Positions 47,101-60,827 of a stretch of DNA of 64,000 bases are shown here, piece by piece (position 1 is the stretch's first letter; each line of letters begins with the position of its first letter). Location: NCBI GenBank assembly GCA_037074765.1, contig JBAMDO010000058.1, positions 1 through 64,000 of the forward strand, in the 5' to 3' direction. Both the position numbers and the translations under genes were made by a program. The stretch is from Mansonella perstans (lineage: Eukaryota; Nematoda; Chromadorea; Rhabditida; Onchocercidae). The notes below the pieces were generated by a model. That model made no database searches. It saw only the letters and a program-made list of their open reading frames with translations, and was not told the DNA's origin.

Positions 47101-49673
47101 TCTAAACGAACAAAATTTCAATAATTTAATGAGGAAATTTTATTTCATACAATTTAACGTCATATACAGCAAAAGTTCCGTGCAGCAAAATAATTAGCTA
47201 TCGATTGTTATTAGCTTTAGAATGACTTATTATAAAGTATAGATGTATTAAAGTAATAATTGAAATATTAGAGAAAGCGATAGATTTAAATGGATGTTTA
47301 TTACTTTTTGTTATTTAAAGGATTGTAAGTGCTTTTTATCAAAGAGATATTTGCAATGGTTTGTTTGATAACTAAATTTCTCTTTATACTTTAAAATACT
47401 TCAAGAATTAACGAGAAGAATAATGAGAAAGAGTTATAAACATTGAAGTAGGAAAATGAAAAGTTAAAAAAGTATAAGTTATTTTTGGGAGAATTAATGA
47501 TTTAAGTGAATAATATGAAGATAGCCTGTGAAATTTCTTGTATTTCCCGTATTCTCAGCAATTATTACCGTTTAACGGTGAATTTATCATTGGGAAAAAA
47601 AAAGTAGTCCGTGATGATAACAACATTTCGCTAATAAACTATGCAGTTTGATAAACAAAAGTGACATTGATCGGTGTTAAAGATCACAACGATATATAAA
47701 CGATTACATTGGTGCTTATTGCAAGCAGAAATTTAATCATATGTATTTCGATACTACTATAATCTTTTCTCGATACTATTTTTCTCTTTTAAAATATTCT
47801 CATCAGGAATACTATAGACTTAGTTGAGAGAATGCTTTCCAGAAATTGATCATCATTTCATCAAATGAACAATTTTTCTTCGCATGAAACACTAAAATTA
47901 ATTGAGCTTTCAAATTAATTTCAAAAAGATATTTCTGTTCCCATTCATATGTTTTTGTCATTTTTATCGTTCAAAATTCATTTTTTTTTTTTTTTTTTTT
48001 TTTCGCAAAATGGACAACTTTTTAGTTAAATTAAAAAAATTAAAATGATCTAACACTTTTATTTTCTATGTAGGAGCAAATTTTATAGCGTACAGATATG
48101 CGTAAGAAAATATTTCAGGATAACAGTATGATGTGATGGATAATTTCATTTTGTTCGTTGTAACTTTTAATTAAGTTTTATTATTGCATAGCAAATACAA
48201 TTGTATTTAACTTCTTTATTAAATAACAATGACAGCATTTAACGATTAAGAAAGCCAACAAAATGAGCATTTTAAGAAAGTACGATTTTTATTGGAAGGA
48301 ATAAATTCTTTTTAGTTATGCATATCCTCTCAGAAACTTTTCAAATAGGCTGCTATTGCTAACCATTTTGTGATCATTTTTTTTTAAGATAAAGGCTAAA
48401 AGCAGGAAATAAATTGGCATGCAAGCAAGAAACCTGAAAAGCCTTTGATTACCCAAAAATAATCAAAATTATTGAACTTCATAAAGCTAGCATTCAGATG
48501 GATTTATCTTATAATCTTCAATTAATCGCTTCAGGAATTACATTATCGGCGTAAGTAAGATATTTAGACATGTTATAAATGCATTCTTTCTCCCTTGTAC
48601 TGCTAGCTTTTTAACACTTTTTCTTCTACTGCTGAAATTTTTTTCCTTTCTTTCAATCTCTAATTTTTTTTAAAATTCTTAAATGTTCTGTTTATTTCCG
48701 ACAGCTTTTCAATTTATTAAAAATTTTTTTCAGTTTGAATAAAAGAAAGATGTTCTTTTGTGAAACTTTTAAAATTTAACTCCAGTTTTTGTTCAAACTT
48801 ACATAAAATTAATGGATAATAGTTGAAATGTTTTTTTATTGATAAAATATAAACACTATTATAATACAAAAAAAAAATCCTATCATATTATAATAAAAAC
48901 TTTATAGGAATTTATATTTACAGCTATCTTTGGTCCTTTAAATGAATTTCAATTAAACATTATTAATTATTGTTGAAGTTCATTTCAAATGCTTATCATT
49001 TTCCAGGAAGCACATTTTTTTTTTTTTTTTTTTTTAGCAGGTGATGAAAATGATAGGAAATTGAACAGCTGCTTTTACCTTCTTTCTATGTTAAATGAAG
49101 TGTAAGAACTGAGAAATACCGGGTAAATTTTTGCAGTAATAGCAAAGGGACGATATCACATTATGTTATCTTAGTCGACTCTTTTTTAAAATATGTTATT
49201 TCAGTCATATGATATTACACTGTAATTAAAAGAAGAAGCTCGCACACCGGGATTAAATTTTTCCCCTTAATGATTTGGAATAAAGATGAAATGAAAAATG
49301 ATTAGGAAGAATCTTGCAATAGTTTATGAGTCTTTTTTAAGCGCTTTTCTCGTTGTTTTTTTGTTTCCATCAATGAATCGTTCTCAATAATTTATTGTTT
49401 GGTTATTTTGTTGATAAATAAAAAATGATAAGAGAAGAAGGGAAAAGATCAGTACGGAAAGTTGGTAATTTTTATTTTCCAGTAAATGATAGATATGAAA
49501 TTTGTAGGAATTTTTAAGAAATTCCATTTCAAAAAAGAATTCATTTTATTGTTCCGGATAAAGATAATTCAATTCACTACTGTGCCATATTTCCATTCAA
49601 TCATTTTTGGCTGAATTTTTATGATTGGTTGGATGATTAGAAAGAATTATTCGTAATATTATTTTGGTGAAAG
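44143..49673. other. Gene-poor DNA
   Basis: 5.5 kb without a supportable exon. Frames such as 46544-46771 plus are short and without motifs. The only internal structure recognised is the direct duplication at 45845 and 46405. Confidence 0.45.
45845..46545 (+). repeat. Pair of about 130-bp direct repeats
   Basis: 45845-45965 and 46405-46545 share AATAACAAACATTCA, ATATTTTTCTGGTAACGCAT, TTTCACCTGTTCACAAA and TATCAGTTGTTCTG in the same order. They differ mainly in poly-T length. About 440 bp separates them. Confidence 0.75.
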
Positions 49674-50175
49674 AATACTGAATCGGAATAACTTAATGAT
49701 TTAAAGAATACTGAATCGAAATGACTTAATGATTTAAAGCATACTGAATCGAAATGACTTAATGACTTAAAGAATACTGAATCGGAATGGCAATGATTTA
49801 AAGCATACTGAAACGGAATGACAATGATTTCAAGCATACTGAATCGGAATGACTTAGTGGCTTAAAGAATACTGAATCTGAATCTGAATGACTTATACTG
49901 GACCGGAATAATTTAATGACTTAAAGAATACTGGGTTGGAATGACTTAATGACTTGAAGAATACTGGATTGGAATGACTTGTTCTAGATCGGAATGACTT
50001 AATAATTTAAAGAATACTGGATCTGAATGACTTAATTAATGACTTAAAGAATACTGGATTGGAATGACTTAGTGCCTTGAAGAATACTGGATCGGAATGA
50101 CCTAATGACTTAAAGAATACTGAATCGGAATGACTTAATGACCTGAAGAATACTGGATTGGAATGATTTAAGATT
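49674..50175 (+). repeat. 33-bp minisatellite, about 16 units
   Basis: The consensus unit is close to GAATACTGAATCGGAATGAC followed by TTAATGACTTAAA. About 16 imperfect units run head to tail. Some are shortened (TTAATGA lost near 49780-49830) and some carry GGATTGG in place of GAATCGG. The GGATT/GGATC variants lie mostly in the right half, which suggests local spread of unit types. The minus-strand open frame over it (49637-49837) is a by-product of a unit length divisible by three. Confidence 0.9.
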
Positions 50176-51836
50176 ATTTCAGACCGCTCTCTTTTTCGAA
50201 TCTTGCCCGCTTGATAAGTGTGCGCTATCGATGAAAAACCTTTGGGAGAATGGAAATCTTTTTACTTGGATTTTTTCCCCGCTTTTCATCTCTCTCGGGA
50301 TACGATACTGAGGAATCACTTTAAAATGTTATATTTGTACTATAGGAGAGAAATGGTATTACCTCTCTTTCACACTGTCATTGAAAGTACACTTAAAGGA
50401 CGCTGTTCCCAATCTTTCTCTCATTCTCTACATGTCCATGCATCTATGGCCTACTTATGATGTCTGTTCCCTTCTCACTTAATGTTATTTTCAATGGCCT
50501 TTTTTTCTTTTCCTTACATCTCTTCGATTAATCTACTACCTCTGAAGTGGTAATTTACGACACCTGAAGAGGATGTTTCAGCTGTCGATAACTTTTTTTT
50601 TTTAAATTAACTGCCAAAAAATTTGCGGCATTTTATTTGATTTCATTCCGTTATGTTACGTTACGTATTACGTTACGTGAATGACGCTATATGTATGGAT
50701 ACGTAGAAATGTTTCATACGAATAGTTCATCCATAGTGTGTAACAATTAATTCTTAATTGTCGATAAAAAGATATAAAAGTATGTCATGTTGGATACATG
50801 CCTTATTTTTCTCATCATTAACTCAATTTATTTATAATTATATTTTTATTCTTTAATATTCATTCTTATAGCTTAGCGTAAAATTCACAAAGATAATCTA
50901 ATTTGCATATAAATTTATTGCAAAAAAAAAAATCATATTCCCAATCGATATATCATCATCTCTTTATAAGTATTTTAATTCTTTATATATTTTGAACGAT
51001 TCATTTATTTAATTGAAAAATTTACTCTTTTGAACTTTTCCGAATTTTATTGAAGCATCAAGGGAATAATAAATATGACGCGATAGTGAGCAAAATTTGA
51101 AAAATGCAATTTTAAGAGGTCGGAAAAAAAAAAAGGATTTTGAAAAATAGTAAAAAAAATGACGTAACGGTTCCATGCACTTTAATTTCAATAATGTCCA
51201 AAATTTCAAACAATTTCCGCTTTCATTAAAATTGATTTAATATTTTGTTGTTGTTGTTGTTGCAAAAAAAAAAAAAAAAAAAAAAAAAAAGAAATGCTCA
51301 TTTTTTTTTTTCATTCCTTTTTCTTTTCTTTTCTTTTACTCTCTACTTCTCCTCTTGCTTAGTATTTGTTGACCTTATCTTTTTCTTTTCTTTTATTCTC
51401 TGCCCCTCTTCTTACCTAATAATTGTTGACCCTTATTCATGTAAGATGATTTTTTTCAGTTATTTCTGTAGTAAAAATTTGCAAAGATATATTTGTTTGA
51501 AGTGCTCAAAATATCCAATACAAAACTGTATCTTTGATCAACAAAAACCTTCTTTCTCTTTCTCTTGAATCATTCTTCAATTTAATTTTCGCAGATATTT
51601 CTCTCCCACACCTTCAAACAGCAGCACATCGAAGGTTATTCAACCAATGAAGTGTGATTTGATTGCAAGTTAAATGGCTTTTCAATCTTCCACACAGTAT
51701 CATCATCATCAACAACCATTGTCCATAAGATGAACAAATTTGTCACTAACTGTTGCTGCTGCTGTCTTTTCAACGGGTACGGGTAAATATAGCAATCCAT
51801 TTGTTGAATTCATTTTTTCATTGAGTCTAAAAGTTT

Positions 51837-51870
<34 letters not shown>

Positions 51871-53107
51871 GAATTTTGGAATAACTAAAAATAAGGGAAC
51901 AATTACAAAGAGGAAGATTTGCTTGTTATTTTCTCTCTTTAACAGATGAAAATTTCAATTTTTCATTCATGGTAATCGTATATTGATGGACACTATTATG
52001 AAGGTCATATAAAACGTATCAGTGATAAAACAGTGTGTCACCTGTTATATGTTTATAATGGTTGATGCTTCCTGGAAGTTTATTGTCACATAGATTTATC
52101 AATCATAAATACTACTCCGTTATTTGACTCATTATTCATTTTATTGTTCTATTATTGTTGCTTACAAAATCAATTAGCAAGCATCTTTCGATTTATTCTT
52201 CCTAAAAAGAATATTCAAGAAATGGAATTTATTTAATTCTAAAAATTGCTCATTTCATTTCAAATTTATAAGAATAATAATTGCATTTCTGGTACATTAA
52301 TTCATATATATGTTGTTGTTTATAAAAATCAGTTAGCAAACATCTTTCGATTTATTTTTCCTAAAAAGAATATTCAAGAAATGGAACTTATTTAAATTGC
52401 TCATTTCATTTCAAATTTATAATAATTGCATAGGTCATGCTTTCAATTGTCCACATTAGACACATAGATATGCATTTCTGTACATTAATTCATATATATG
52501 TATCCGTTGATGTACAATGATGCTTTTGTGCAAAGAAACTACTAAGCGGATAGTGTGAATGGGAAAACGCTTAGAGTTCACTGTATCTCATCCGATCCTT
52601 CTTGATACGTTTGGTTCTTTAATTATCCTCCAAATACCCTTTGACCTTTAGCATATATGTCGTCTTGTCACTTTCATCGTCACATCATCCCAACTACATT
52701 CATTTAAATCCTTTTCTTTTTTTCTTCCCTTGTAACCTTTCCGTTCCCTCTTTCAATTAAAAATTTTCCTTGTAACATTTTTCATTTTTTTCCAATGAAA
52801 TTATAAAAATCAGTAAATTAATACAGGAAATGAGCTGAATTAAAAGAGGAAATCATATTTTTAATTTCATAAGAGTCTTTTCAAATTTATCCATTCAGTA
52901 TTTGAATATTGCAAATATTCAATGAAAACTATTCTAAGAAGTTTTGTAAATAGTTCAGTTCTAAGATTTATTTAATTTTTATTTATTTATTTACTCTTTA
53001 CTTATTTACTCCAATAAGATTTACTTTTAAATCGCTTTATGGAATAGCATAGTACTTTTCCGATCTTGTTGAAAAATTAAGTTCTGATAAAAAATTATTA
53101 TTGTAAT
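50176..53107. other. Gene-poor DNA
   Basis: 2.9 kb with no supportable exon. It contains long poly-A and poly-T tracts (51264-51291 and 51840-51866) and a pair of direct repeats near 52160 and 52320. Confidence 0.45.
52160..52505 (+). repeat. Pair of about 140-bp direct repeats, nearly tandem
   Basis: Both copies contain CATCTTTCGATTTATT, CCTAAAAAGAATATTCAAGA, GCTCATTTCATTTCAAATTT and CATTAATTCATATATATG. The second copy has a 45-bp insert before the last block. Confidence 0.75.
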
Positions 53108-53390
53108 ATACACACATAATGCACACACACACATACACACATACACACACACATACACACACATACACACACACAACACACACACATACACACACACATA
53201 CACACACACACACACACACATACACACACACATACACACACATACACACATACACACACACATACACACACACACACATACACAACATACACACACATAC
53301 ACAACATACACACATACACAAACACATACACACACACATACACACACATACACACACACATACACACACATACACATACATACACACAGA
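53108..53390 (+). repeat. (CA)n/(CACATA)n microsatellite
   Basis: 280 bp of ACACAC interrupted regularly by AT to give ACACAT units. The long Cys-Val-Tyr or His-Thr frames on both strands are artefacts of the repeat. Confidence 0.95.
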
Positions 53391-54120
53391 TTCGAACTTA
53401 TTATCATTTGAGAATTTTTCTAAAACTAATTTGATTAGCTTTGGTATCATCATTACATTACGTTGTTCGGAATTTTTTAAGATAAAATGCTATTAAATCT
53501 TTTCGATGAATTTTAAGTAATACTATGAATGGTTCATTCCAAATAACATTTTATGCATTCCATTTGAAAATTCGTTAGACATTTGTTTGAACCTCACCAG
53601 CTGCAACGGAAATTATTCCTTTCCAGTGCTACTACCCCTTTCTCTCATCCCTAACTCTTTGTGCCAGTCCTCTTCCATGACAACTAAAATGTTATCATCA
53701 AATGTATGAAGTAAGAGAAGAGAAGAGAGCATTTGCTGTCATTTTTATAATTTTGCATAGTTTATGATTAAAATTTTGTTTAAATTTTAATGATTAAAAG
53801 TATTGTTAAATTTTTATTTTTATTCTTATTGAAATAAATTCATTGATAAAATTTTTATAAGAATAATCAATGCCTTAGCATATATTTTATTCATTTTATA
53901 AATGAATATCTTTCTTCCATTGATTTTTTTTATAGTTTTCCTATTGTATCAATTAAATTTTTCAAATTTTAGGAATTTATTTGATATTCTCTCTCGAAAT
54001 GAATTATCTTTAATGTTTATATTTTCTTTTTTGTATTGTTTTTTTTTATACAAAATAGTATTTTAATTTACTTAAAATTCTTTTTAATTGATTTTTCAAA
54101 ACAAGATTACAGCTAGCAGG
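53391..54120. other. Intergenic upstream of the AEBP2-like gene
   Basis: No exon is seen. An acceptor-like AGATTACAG ends at 54112, nine bases before the ATG at 54121, so the first coding exon may be trans-spliced or follow a 5' UTR intron. Confidence 0.4.
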
Positions 54121-57100
54121 ATGCTTGGGCAAAGTGTAACAGTATGTGACGGTGGTAATGAACCAAATGGTATGGAATCAACAAATATCTACTCAAAAAT
54201 TGTTGAAGCAGTCAATGCTGACACTGTAAGTATCTCTTTAAGAAATTAGTGTAATTATTGCTTCAGAAGAAAAAGTAAACTTTTATGCTTCCTTTGAGAA
54301 TTTATTATAAATTAATTTATTTTCTCTCTAATTTTCAAATTTTGCTTTTTAATTATATCAATTCTATTTTGAATGCATTCATATTCCAGTAGTATAGTGT
54401 GAATAAAATGAATGAAATTTTTAAAAATATTAAAGCTACATAATTTCTGATTGTTTTGTATTCTTTCTCATCATGTAGTCAAAAATTTTCCTTTAAATAT
54501 TCAAAAATTTTAATTAACAAAAGCAACATAATTAATGAACTAGATCAGCTGCAGCGCTTTTATACGGGCCTTTGCGTTTTATGCATTTTTCAACTTGATC
54601 AATTTTTGAATACTTACCTAAAATTTTCTAATGATCGATTTTTCGATCAGCAACTTGATAGAATATTTTCAAGCGCTGAATCGTTTTAAACCATACTCTC
54701 CTACTTTTTGTTTAAAAATTTTTTCTGAGACGATAGGAGTGTTAATAGTATTTGTCAAATTTGTTTGATACAATACCAAATATGTGAGCTTGTATAAAAA
54801 TTTTTTCGAATTTTTGAAACTTTATATCGTATATTATAGATGAGATATTACCTTTCTTTTCGTACTGCTATTAAATTTTTTCAGAAAATCCTGTTGAATT
54901 CATCCTTTAATTAAGTGTTCATAAGGCATTATAGTGTTTGCATATCAGATGTAGCCGTGGAAGATTTTAAAATCCAATTTTTTGAATGCGTCTTCTGAGG
55001 ATTCTGTGAAAACTAAAATTTTGATTTTTATATAATTTTTGAAAAATAGGATTTTTTTTTATAAATTTTTCGTAAGAATAATAGTATTACAGGTAAAGAA
55101 AAATTCTTGATACATATTACGTATATTCTGTTGATCTTAGAAGCACTTTCATAATGCAAAAGCTAGTGATTTCATTTAAATTCTACTTTTTCAGAATTTT
55201 TCTCTCTTCAAAAAACTTATTATAAAGTGTAAGTTCATTAAGTTATGAAAGTTCAAATTATCCAAGAATTCATTTCAGCTGTATGAAAGTTGTAGCGTTG
55301 AAATTTTCTGAATAATTGTTTTTAAATAGATTACAAAGATCTACACTAAAAGAGAATAATAATCAAGCAGAATGTTAATAGAATATTAAGTAAATTTAAT
55401 GCTCATATCAGGAGAGTCTCCTATTACCATGGTAGATATTTTTTATAGAGAACTAATCGACAAATCCCTTCAAATTTTAGATTTATGCTTAAAGAAGTAT
55501 ATGTACTCTTCAGCTAGTCATATGATAATATTTGCAACAACCTTTGTAGACAGTACAGCTTGAATTAATTTTGATTTATTTCCAATTGCTGCAGATATTT
55601 GCAGACATCTCTTAATGGTGTATCAAAAAATATTTTGAACATTGAACGGATGTCACCAGCTAGCGTCGATTCTGGTTTCGATTCATCGTTTCCATCTTCA
55701 CCAGATTGTTCACTAGATTCATCAGTTGTTGGAGCAGAATTGACGAAATGTTGCATGGATTCGAATTTTAAACGACGACATCAAAGAGCTACAGCTTTGA
55801 CTGGTACGCTCATACATATTGTAACTTTGCTACTACTGATGTTATATCATTCTTATTTGTTTATTTAGACACTGGTGAGCACCACATTGCATTGGTTGAT
55901 TGGGTATTGTACTGCAGTTTGTCGAAAACATATCTCAGAAATTTCATGCGGAACATTGTTGTATACTTTTGAATAATACTCTAGTACCCGGTGAAATATA
56001 TGCGAAGTTTAATTATAAAATCTATTAGTGTAGTTGCATTGTAGTTGCATTTCTTCGGAACAGGCATAATATTATTATGTGACAGTTTCCTCTGAATTGT
56101 CTTTTTACAGTTTTGATGATTCTCACATTTTAGTTACATCACAATGTCCACTCTCAGTTTGTCAACCTTCATGTTCATCTTTGTCATCAACAATCAGTCG
56201 AACGTCAAGCGGTATTAGTACGTACAGTGCAAGCAGTTTGATTAGTACTGATACGAAAGCAGATGAGAATTTTTGTCTTGACGCATGCCTTCTGGAGAAA
56301 ACAGCTTCACTAACTTCGTCATTACATCTAGTAACTGGTGTTCCTATCATTCAGGATACGGGAGTTCCGTCGACCAGTAGATTAGGTATTACACTTCTTC
56401 CTATTTTATATTCATATAAAAGTATGAAATGTGAAATTTTAAATCCATCCGTTTGCTGTGTGTTTATCCACTTTATTATCGTTGCAAACTTGATGCCTTC
56501 GATAAATTGGAAAAAAGGGAATCGAAAGAAAAAAATTTGAAATTATTGGTTGCGAGTATTACTTTTTTCGTTATTATACGGAGTTTTGTTATTGTACTCC
56601 GTTAATAATTGAATAATTCGTAATCCTGTTTAGGCAGTAATGTAAAATTGCGTACGACATGTTCAGCAACTCCTTCCTTTTCCGGAAGTTCGCCTTCAGA
56701 AATCAGTGGACTTACGTTAAAAGTACACTGCCACTGGAAAAGCTGCACGGAACGGTTTGCATGCGATAACGACCTCTATGATCATGTTGTCAAAGTAGAA
56801 TTTTCTAAAATTTCAAGTTTATTCATTTTTCACCTGCTTATTCAAAAAAAAAAAAAAAGTCGCTTTTGGCAGTGCAAGAATTTGGATAAAATTTAATTAG
56901 GAATAAATCGAAATAAAGGTCAGTTTGCATACTGGCTGAGGAATCTTCCAGGAACCAAAAAAACCTTATTTGGAAAAAATTTAGGCTCATTTGGAATCGC
57001 TGCGGCCTTCAGTACATTTGGATGGTAATAGTAATAGCGATAGTGGCAGCGGTGGCTCAGAGTCACAAACGATTGGTCGTTTGAAAAATTTGATGTGCCA

Positions 57101-58549
57101 GTGGGGGAACTGCAAAATGGGTTTGAGTCGTGGTGATTTTCAAAAGCAGGTACGCTTTCTTTTTATATGCTACTTGTGTATAAGTATGAAAGATGGATGA
57201 TTTGTTGTTTAAAAAAAAATGTAATTTATTATGTTTCCAACTTTTTGTTCTTACCTTTCTTATCTTTTGTTTAAATATTTCTGAAAAAAAATTTTCACGC
57301 TTTTAGTTTATTTGGTTGGAAGAACACTTTACAACACGACATGCCGGTAAGGCACAACCATACATGTGTCTCATTGAAGGTTGCTCGTTAAGATTTACAT
57401 TAAAGCGCTCATTGGAAGAACATCTCAGGACAGGTCATGAAAAAGTGAAAGGTTTGATCTTTTTCTGTATAAAAATGAAGATTTTTCATCATTTTTTAAA
57501 TCTTCATCTGTTTATTTGTTTTGTTTTTCTAATGACCGGAATTTTTTTAGTTTCTTCTTTGTGATCATCATTATTGTTGTATATTGCTTAGGTCTGGTTT
57601 AAGGTTTAGTGTTTAAGGTTTTTTGGGTTTAATTGCAAATCCGATATAGTGTGAAGCATGTTTTAAGGCACTTGCATTGGATTTGTTTTTGAAAATGGTA
57701 CCAACATAGGTCATTGCAAATAGTATTTGAATCAAAACGCTTTTCGCGTAATCTGAAATTATTGCAATTACACCGCAATTCAATGTTTTTGGTAGGATTT
57801 TTCAGTCCATAAACCTTCCTACGATATTTTATGCCATACATATTTATATAACTGATACGATAAATGAATTGTGTGTTTGTACATGTATGCGTGGTCACTC
57901 GAAGAAACTGCATTTTTATTCCTTCTAATTTATTTAATTTCGAAGTTTACAGCGAAACGTCCTCATACTGAGGAAGGCGAATTGTCGAGAATCAAATCCT
58001 GCTACCAATGGACGCCCCTACCTTATTACATACCAAGTAAATACCCATTAAAACTTTTTTTTATCAGTTCATCTTTTTTTTCACAGTTGAAATTAAAAAT
58101 GTTCCTTTGATTTCTCTTAAGCGCGTACACTTAAAGCAGTTTTGTGCTCAATAAATTTCGAATATAAATTTTGATGATGAAGTTCTTTTTTGTTCTTTTA
58201 CTAAACTCTTTTTTTTGGAATTTTAGGTAATAAATTTAATTTAATTAAAATATGGATTTGTAGGTGAGAAGAATGATTTTTTGGATCATGCAACGGAAGA
58301 ATGGATTGTTATGCGACTGCGACAATATGAGCGAACAAATGGTGCTTGCTTTATATCTCGTGAACCAATGACACCACGTGGTGGTGCTGCGTATCGTAAA
58401 AGACGTCGAATACTTACTTTTTCCATCGAACCACTGAAAATTACTCCGAAAGTATGTTTCTCTTTCAATTAAGGAATAATATAATATTTTGGTACCAGAA
58501 GCGTTCAGAAAATATAACTGTTCAGAAGAAAAGTAAAAAGTACTGCTAG
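54121..58549 (+). CDS. Three-finger C2H2 protein, AEBP2/Jing-like
   Basis: Probable chromatin or transcription factor. Nine exons join in phase: 54121-54225, 55605-55803, 56086-56385, 56634-56794, 56985-57149, 57307-57451, 57953-58036, 58264-58451 and 58499-58549 (TAG); 465 residues. The N-terminal half is Ser/Thr-rich (ASVDSGFDSSFPSSPDCSLD and similar) and carries KRRHQR. The fingers have C-x4-C spacing: CHWKSCTERFACDNDLYDH, then CQWGNCKMG with a delayed WLEEHFTTRH, then CLIEGCSLRFTLKRSLEEH. AEBP2 has the same three-finger layout, including the tryptophan-leucine before the second histidine pair and the GDKPF-like link (here GKAQPY). After the fingers come a TEEWIVMRLRQYER segment and a basic tail (AAYRKRRR, KKSKKYC). 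In other animals AEBP2 is a PRC2 cofactor. GLI/ZIC/GLIS proteins also use C-x4-C fingers, so the family call is tentative; that it is a C2H2 protein is firm. Confidence 0.85.
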
Positions 58550-60827
58550 CAAACAGTTTGAATTTTTTCGGCAATTTAAATGTTTTTAATTATGATTTAA
58601 TTACTTGAAATCTGTACCTAGAAAAGACTAAACTTTATAAATAGATTTTATATACAGTACGTTTTTCGTTTTCAGTTAAGTTTTCGGAGTATCAAGTTCT
58701 TCGTAGCTGTTGTCTTAAATTTGAAATTTGAAGATAAAGAAAGCTTAGTGAATTCTCATGATCTTTAAGTCAAATCCATGAGACTGTATTGCAGTTTTCA
58801 TTTCCTCAAGAAGTTAATGAATCTTATTTGATTTGCAAACAGTTCTCCGATTTAAAGTCAGCTTTTCATAAGTGAAAGTATACCGTAAAACTTTGAAATA
58901 TGCTGAAATAAGATTCTTAAAGAATTTTAGGTTATTTCTGATACAATGGAAATGGGAGATGCGAAATCACTTATGAGAAATGCCTTCATTAGTGCAAAGA
59001 ATTGTACACATTCTGTGGATAGGATCATTACAGATAATAGCTAATCATTGATTGCCAGCTGATTTGTTTATAAAATGCAAATTTCTTGCAGGTTCGCACT
59101 CATTTTCCTAATATTTCATTTAAATTGAGAAGCAAAATTTTAAATTTAAATTGAAAATAAGCAAGGCGAAAGAAGAACTGGAATTTTCTGCTAAAAACGA
59201 GTTGAAAAGGTGCAGTAGTATGTTTGAGAGTAATTTATATATCAGCCAAGTATATTCTAATTAGCAAACAGTCAAGTCATGTTTCATTTATGTTAGAGGA
59301 CAAAAAAGAGATATGAAAAATTGATTGTAATAATATTATAGAAAAAAATTATCCTTTTTATTCCTTTTACAAATTTTTTGCATCTTTCTATAAGATATAT
59401 TAAGACAGCCAACATAACTTTATTTTCATATGCAGAATATTTTGTTAGGTCTTTTATAGATAACTGTTATTTCCTTTTGTTTAGTTTTCAGCCTAAGATC
59501 TCGTATGGCATACGCGTGTCCCGTGTCAAATGTATGTTTGAATTCAGAAAAATTCGCTAATTGATTGATTGGTTGGTTTAGAAATGAAAAAGTATTAACT
59601 AGAAATATTGTGTATCCCTCATAAATTTGTGCAATTCATATTTCATTGTTCTAATTTTTTTCTTTTAATTTAGTAAATATTGCATCATTTCCCTTATAAA
59701 AAGATGTACCATTTTTATTTGCTTAGATAAGTAAGTATATGTTGTAAATAGTGTGTTTATTTGTTTATTGTCTTATGAATATTAGTAATGATTTCCGACT
59801 TTTTAGTTCATCCTGCCAATAGGAAATAAGGTCTGTGAATGCATCTTCCGTGACTTCTGGTCTATAATGATGCATTTATTTCCATTTTCAATTGAAATTA
59901 ACATTGATGTTCAGGCCTAATGCGTATCACGGGTTCTATATCACTTTGACTATATATTTGGTTGCTTATGTATACCTAAGACTTACACAAAACTATGTTA
60001 TTATCGCATCAGTTCACATTTCTCAATTTTTTTTTTCTATTTCCTTTTTTCTAACACGCTGAAAAGAGATGTTGCTAATAGAATAAGCCGCCTGATGAAA
60101 ATGCCTCTACGCGCATATTCAAGTGATCAGAAGCACACCTGTTAGCAAAACTAATAGCTTGTTAATCCGATTATTGGGAATTGATCACTTCGATTTGCCA
60201 AATAGTAACTCCTGCTATTCCTTAGAAATCCTAATTGTCGTCTTTTTTAATACCTATAATAGTCAAGATTGAACGACGGTTTGCACGGTTTGTACTCTGA
60301 AATTACACATTTCTTGAAATGTTTATTACTTGCATACCTCTTTGTTTTATGTGGTTTTTCGGGAAGGCAAAAAATAATGAAATTTTTGTTGTTGTTGATT
60401 GCTTGGGAATACACAGGATTGTCGCAGAAATCAGGAATGAATTGTGGAAAAATTTCAAATATTGAAATTTTCCTTATACAATAGATGCTAGCCTAAGTTT
60501 CAATGTCCTCTTCAATTATCTTATTCATCATGCAAATTAATTGCACAAAACAACAAGCTGTATGCATAACATTCATTGCATGTAACACAAGAACAAATCT
60601 TGCAAAAAAAAAAATGAATATTTGAGGTATTGTCCAAAATAGGAACAAGCACATTTCTTCAAGAATTTTTGAAAACAAGAAAAATTATTGAAATAAGGCA
60701 TATCATCATAGTCCTTTAACAAAACAATAGTGAAAAAAATTAAGGCATACGTATACATGATGTCAGTAATAATTATGATATGTCAATAGTAAAACAATTA
60801 GTAACTATGATAGGATATCAGCGTAAA
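58550..60827. other. Convergent intergenic region
   Basis: 2.3 kb between the AEBP2-like stop and the CNOT2 stop. It should contain both 3' UTRs. Frames at 59378, 60269 and 60493-60758 are short and featureless. No terminator or structured RNA was recognised. Confidence 0.45.

Noticed and set aside
51245..51949. Lys- and Phe-rich frames near 51.2-51.9 kb
   Set aside because: They are translations of poly-A and poly-T tracts, with no exon signals.
53027..53496. Long open frames of Cys-Val-Tyr or His-Thr repeats on both strands
   Set aside because: They are translations of the CA microsatellite and appear in several frames at once.
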